Assembly (NCBI GenBank): GCA_002429965.1
Contig: DJBG01000074.1
Location: forward strand, 9,771-15,857
Reading direction: 5' to 3'
DNA: 6,087 nt
Source of the DNA: Hungatella sp. UBA5982
Lineage (GTDB): Bacteria; Bacillota; Clostridia; Lachnospirales; Lachnospiraceae
Shown: positions 5,366-6,087 of the stretch, in pieces
Layout: the number at the start of each line of letters is the position of its first letter
How positions within the stretch are numbered: the first letter of the stretch is position 1
Notes under the pieces: generated by a model
Seen by the model: only the letters and a program-made list of their open reading frames with translations
Databases searched by the model: none
What the model was told of the DNA's origin: nothing
Program-made: the position numbers and the translations under genes

Positions 5366-6087
5366 ATGCTTTGGAAACAGTTGCAGGAATTGCTGATGCT
5401 CTTGAGTCAGGAAGAATACAGAACGGCTTCGACATTGGCTGAACAGCTGAAGGTCAGTGAGAAGACGGTTCGGCTGAGACTGAAGGATTTAAGCGGGCGG
5501 CTGGAAGGCCATGGGGCGGAAATAAGCTCAAAAGCGAGATTTGGATATATACTTCGGATTCATGACCAGGAGAAATTTGACGCATACATAAAGAAAGAAA
5601 CGGAAAATACGGAACATTTTCCGGAGAGAGAAAATGAGAGAAGAGAATATTTGCTTGCATACTTGATAGCCAGGATGGATTATATTAAGATCGAAGAGCT
5701 TTGTGATTTTCTCTATGTTTCAAAATCCACCCTGTCCAATTCTCTTAAACCGGTGGAAGGAATATTAAAGCGCTACGGCCTTTCCATTGACCGGAAGCCT
5801 AATTACGGAATCAGGATCCAAGGCGCGGAATTTGATATCCGCAGACTGTTAAGCGACTATTTTATCAAACGTCAGGGCTTAACCGGGGTGGATATCAGCC
5901 ATCAGGAAAGTGAACTGATCCATCTGGCAGAAGTGATTAAAGGTCTTTTAAAGAAGTATGGGATCCGTCTTTCCGAGATTGCCTTTGAGAATTTCGTGGA
6001 ATATACTTATGTTGCCAGGAAGCGGATGAAGTCAGGCTTTTATCTTCGGATGGATAAGGAAAACTTACCGGAAATAGGTGGTAAGGA
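5366..6087 (+). CDS. BglG/LicR-type PRD-domain transcriptional regulator (3' end outside window)
   Basis: The frame opens at ATG 5366, with GAAGGAG (5353-5359) six bases upstream, and stays open to the window edge: 240 codons of a protein usually 600-700 aa long. The N-terminal helix-turn-helix is at about 5-45 (ASTLAEQLKVSEKTVRLRLKDL). A second, Mga-like helix-turn-helix lies at about 90-165 (IEELCDFLYVSKSTLSNSLK, then NYGIRIQG). PRD1 starts at about 182. DNA-binding helix-turn-helix domains rather than an RNA-binding CAT domain mean that it is a transcription activator of the LicR/MtlR/ManR kind, not an RNA antiterminator. Such proteins sense sugar supply through phosphorylation of PRD histidines by the PTS and normally control a nearby PTS operon, which would lie to the right. 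At the usual first PRD1 histidine (H-I-S-F-A-I-E-R in LicT) this protein has Tyr213 (YTYVARKR). Later domains are not visible, so the sugar cannot be named. Confidence 0.85.
   Translation, partial: MLWKQLQELLMLLSQEEYRTASTLAEQLKVSEKTVRLRLKDLSGRLEGHGAEISSKARFGYILRIHDQEKFDAYIKKETENTEHFPERENERREYLLAYLIARMDYIKIEELCDFLYVSKSTLSNSLKPVEGILKRYGLSIDRKPNYGIRIQGAEFDIRRLLSDYFIKRQGLTGVDISHQESELIHLAEVIKGLLKKYGIRLSEIAFENFVEYTYVARKRMKSGFYLRMDKENLPEIGGK

Noticed and set aside
1..6087. CRISPR arrays, insertion sequences, tRNA or rRNA genes, defence or toxin-antitoxin modules
   Set aside because: No repeat-spacer pattern, transposase, cloverleaf-forming sequence or recognisable defence or toxin gene is visible in the window.

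Overview
The window suggests an anaerobic, endospore-forming, motile member of the Clostridia, most likely a Lachnospiraceae-type Clostridium. That placement is inferred from the gene content: a Fnr/Crp-type regulator, a multi-cysteine iron-sulfur protein, a spore photoproduct lyase and a large chemoreceptor. Protein sequence style and moderate GC agree, but no rRNA or housekeeping marker is present to confirm it.

Layout, left to right. (1) The 3' part of a Crp/Fnr-family regulator gene (+) runs in from outside the window and ends at 661. (2) A strong hairpin at 679-720 serves as a bidirectional terminator for it and for the convergent next gene. (3) A 233-aa 4Fe-4S ferredoxin-domain protein lies on the minus strand (725-1426). 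(4) A compact divergent control region (about 1443-1585) holds a perfect 14-bp palindrome. It also holds a probable activator-dependent promoter for the iron-sulfur gene and, on the other strand, a sigma-G-like forespore promoter for the next gene. (5) A spore photoproduct lyase gene, splB (+, 1586-2581), follows. (6) A 370-bp AT-rich gap without a convincing gene contains several inverted repeats, an orphan Shine-Dalgarno-like sequence and a terminator-like hairpin, and forms the mcp leader. (7) A 735-aa methyl-accepting chemotaxis protein with a dCACHE-type sensor (+, 2952-5159) ends at a strong terminator (5176-5219). (8) The 5' part of a PRD-containing BglG/LicR-type regulator (+, from 5366) runs off the right edge.

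How the genes relate. The Crp/Fnr regulator and the iron-sulfur protein are plausibly a regulator and target pair for redox or nitrosative stress. This fits the palindrome placed at the usual class II activator position of the iron-sulfur gene promoter, but it is inference. splB appears to be an independent sporulation-timed gene. mcp and the PRD regulator are separate single units, each set off by terminators or its own promoter.

I see no clearly new multi-gene system here. The items most worth a second look are a Ser at the position of the catalytic Cys141 in the photoproduct lyase, its sigma-G-like promoter, the palindrome upstream of the iron-sulfur gene, the elaborate mcp leader, and a Tyr in place of the first PRD1 histidine in the right-hand regulator.
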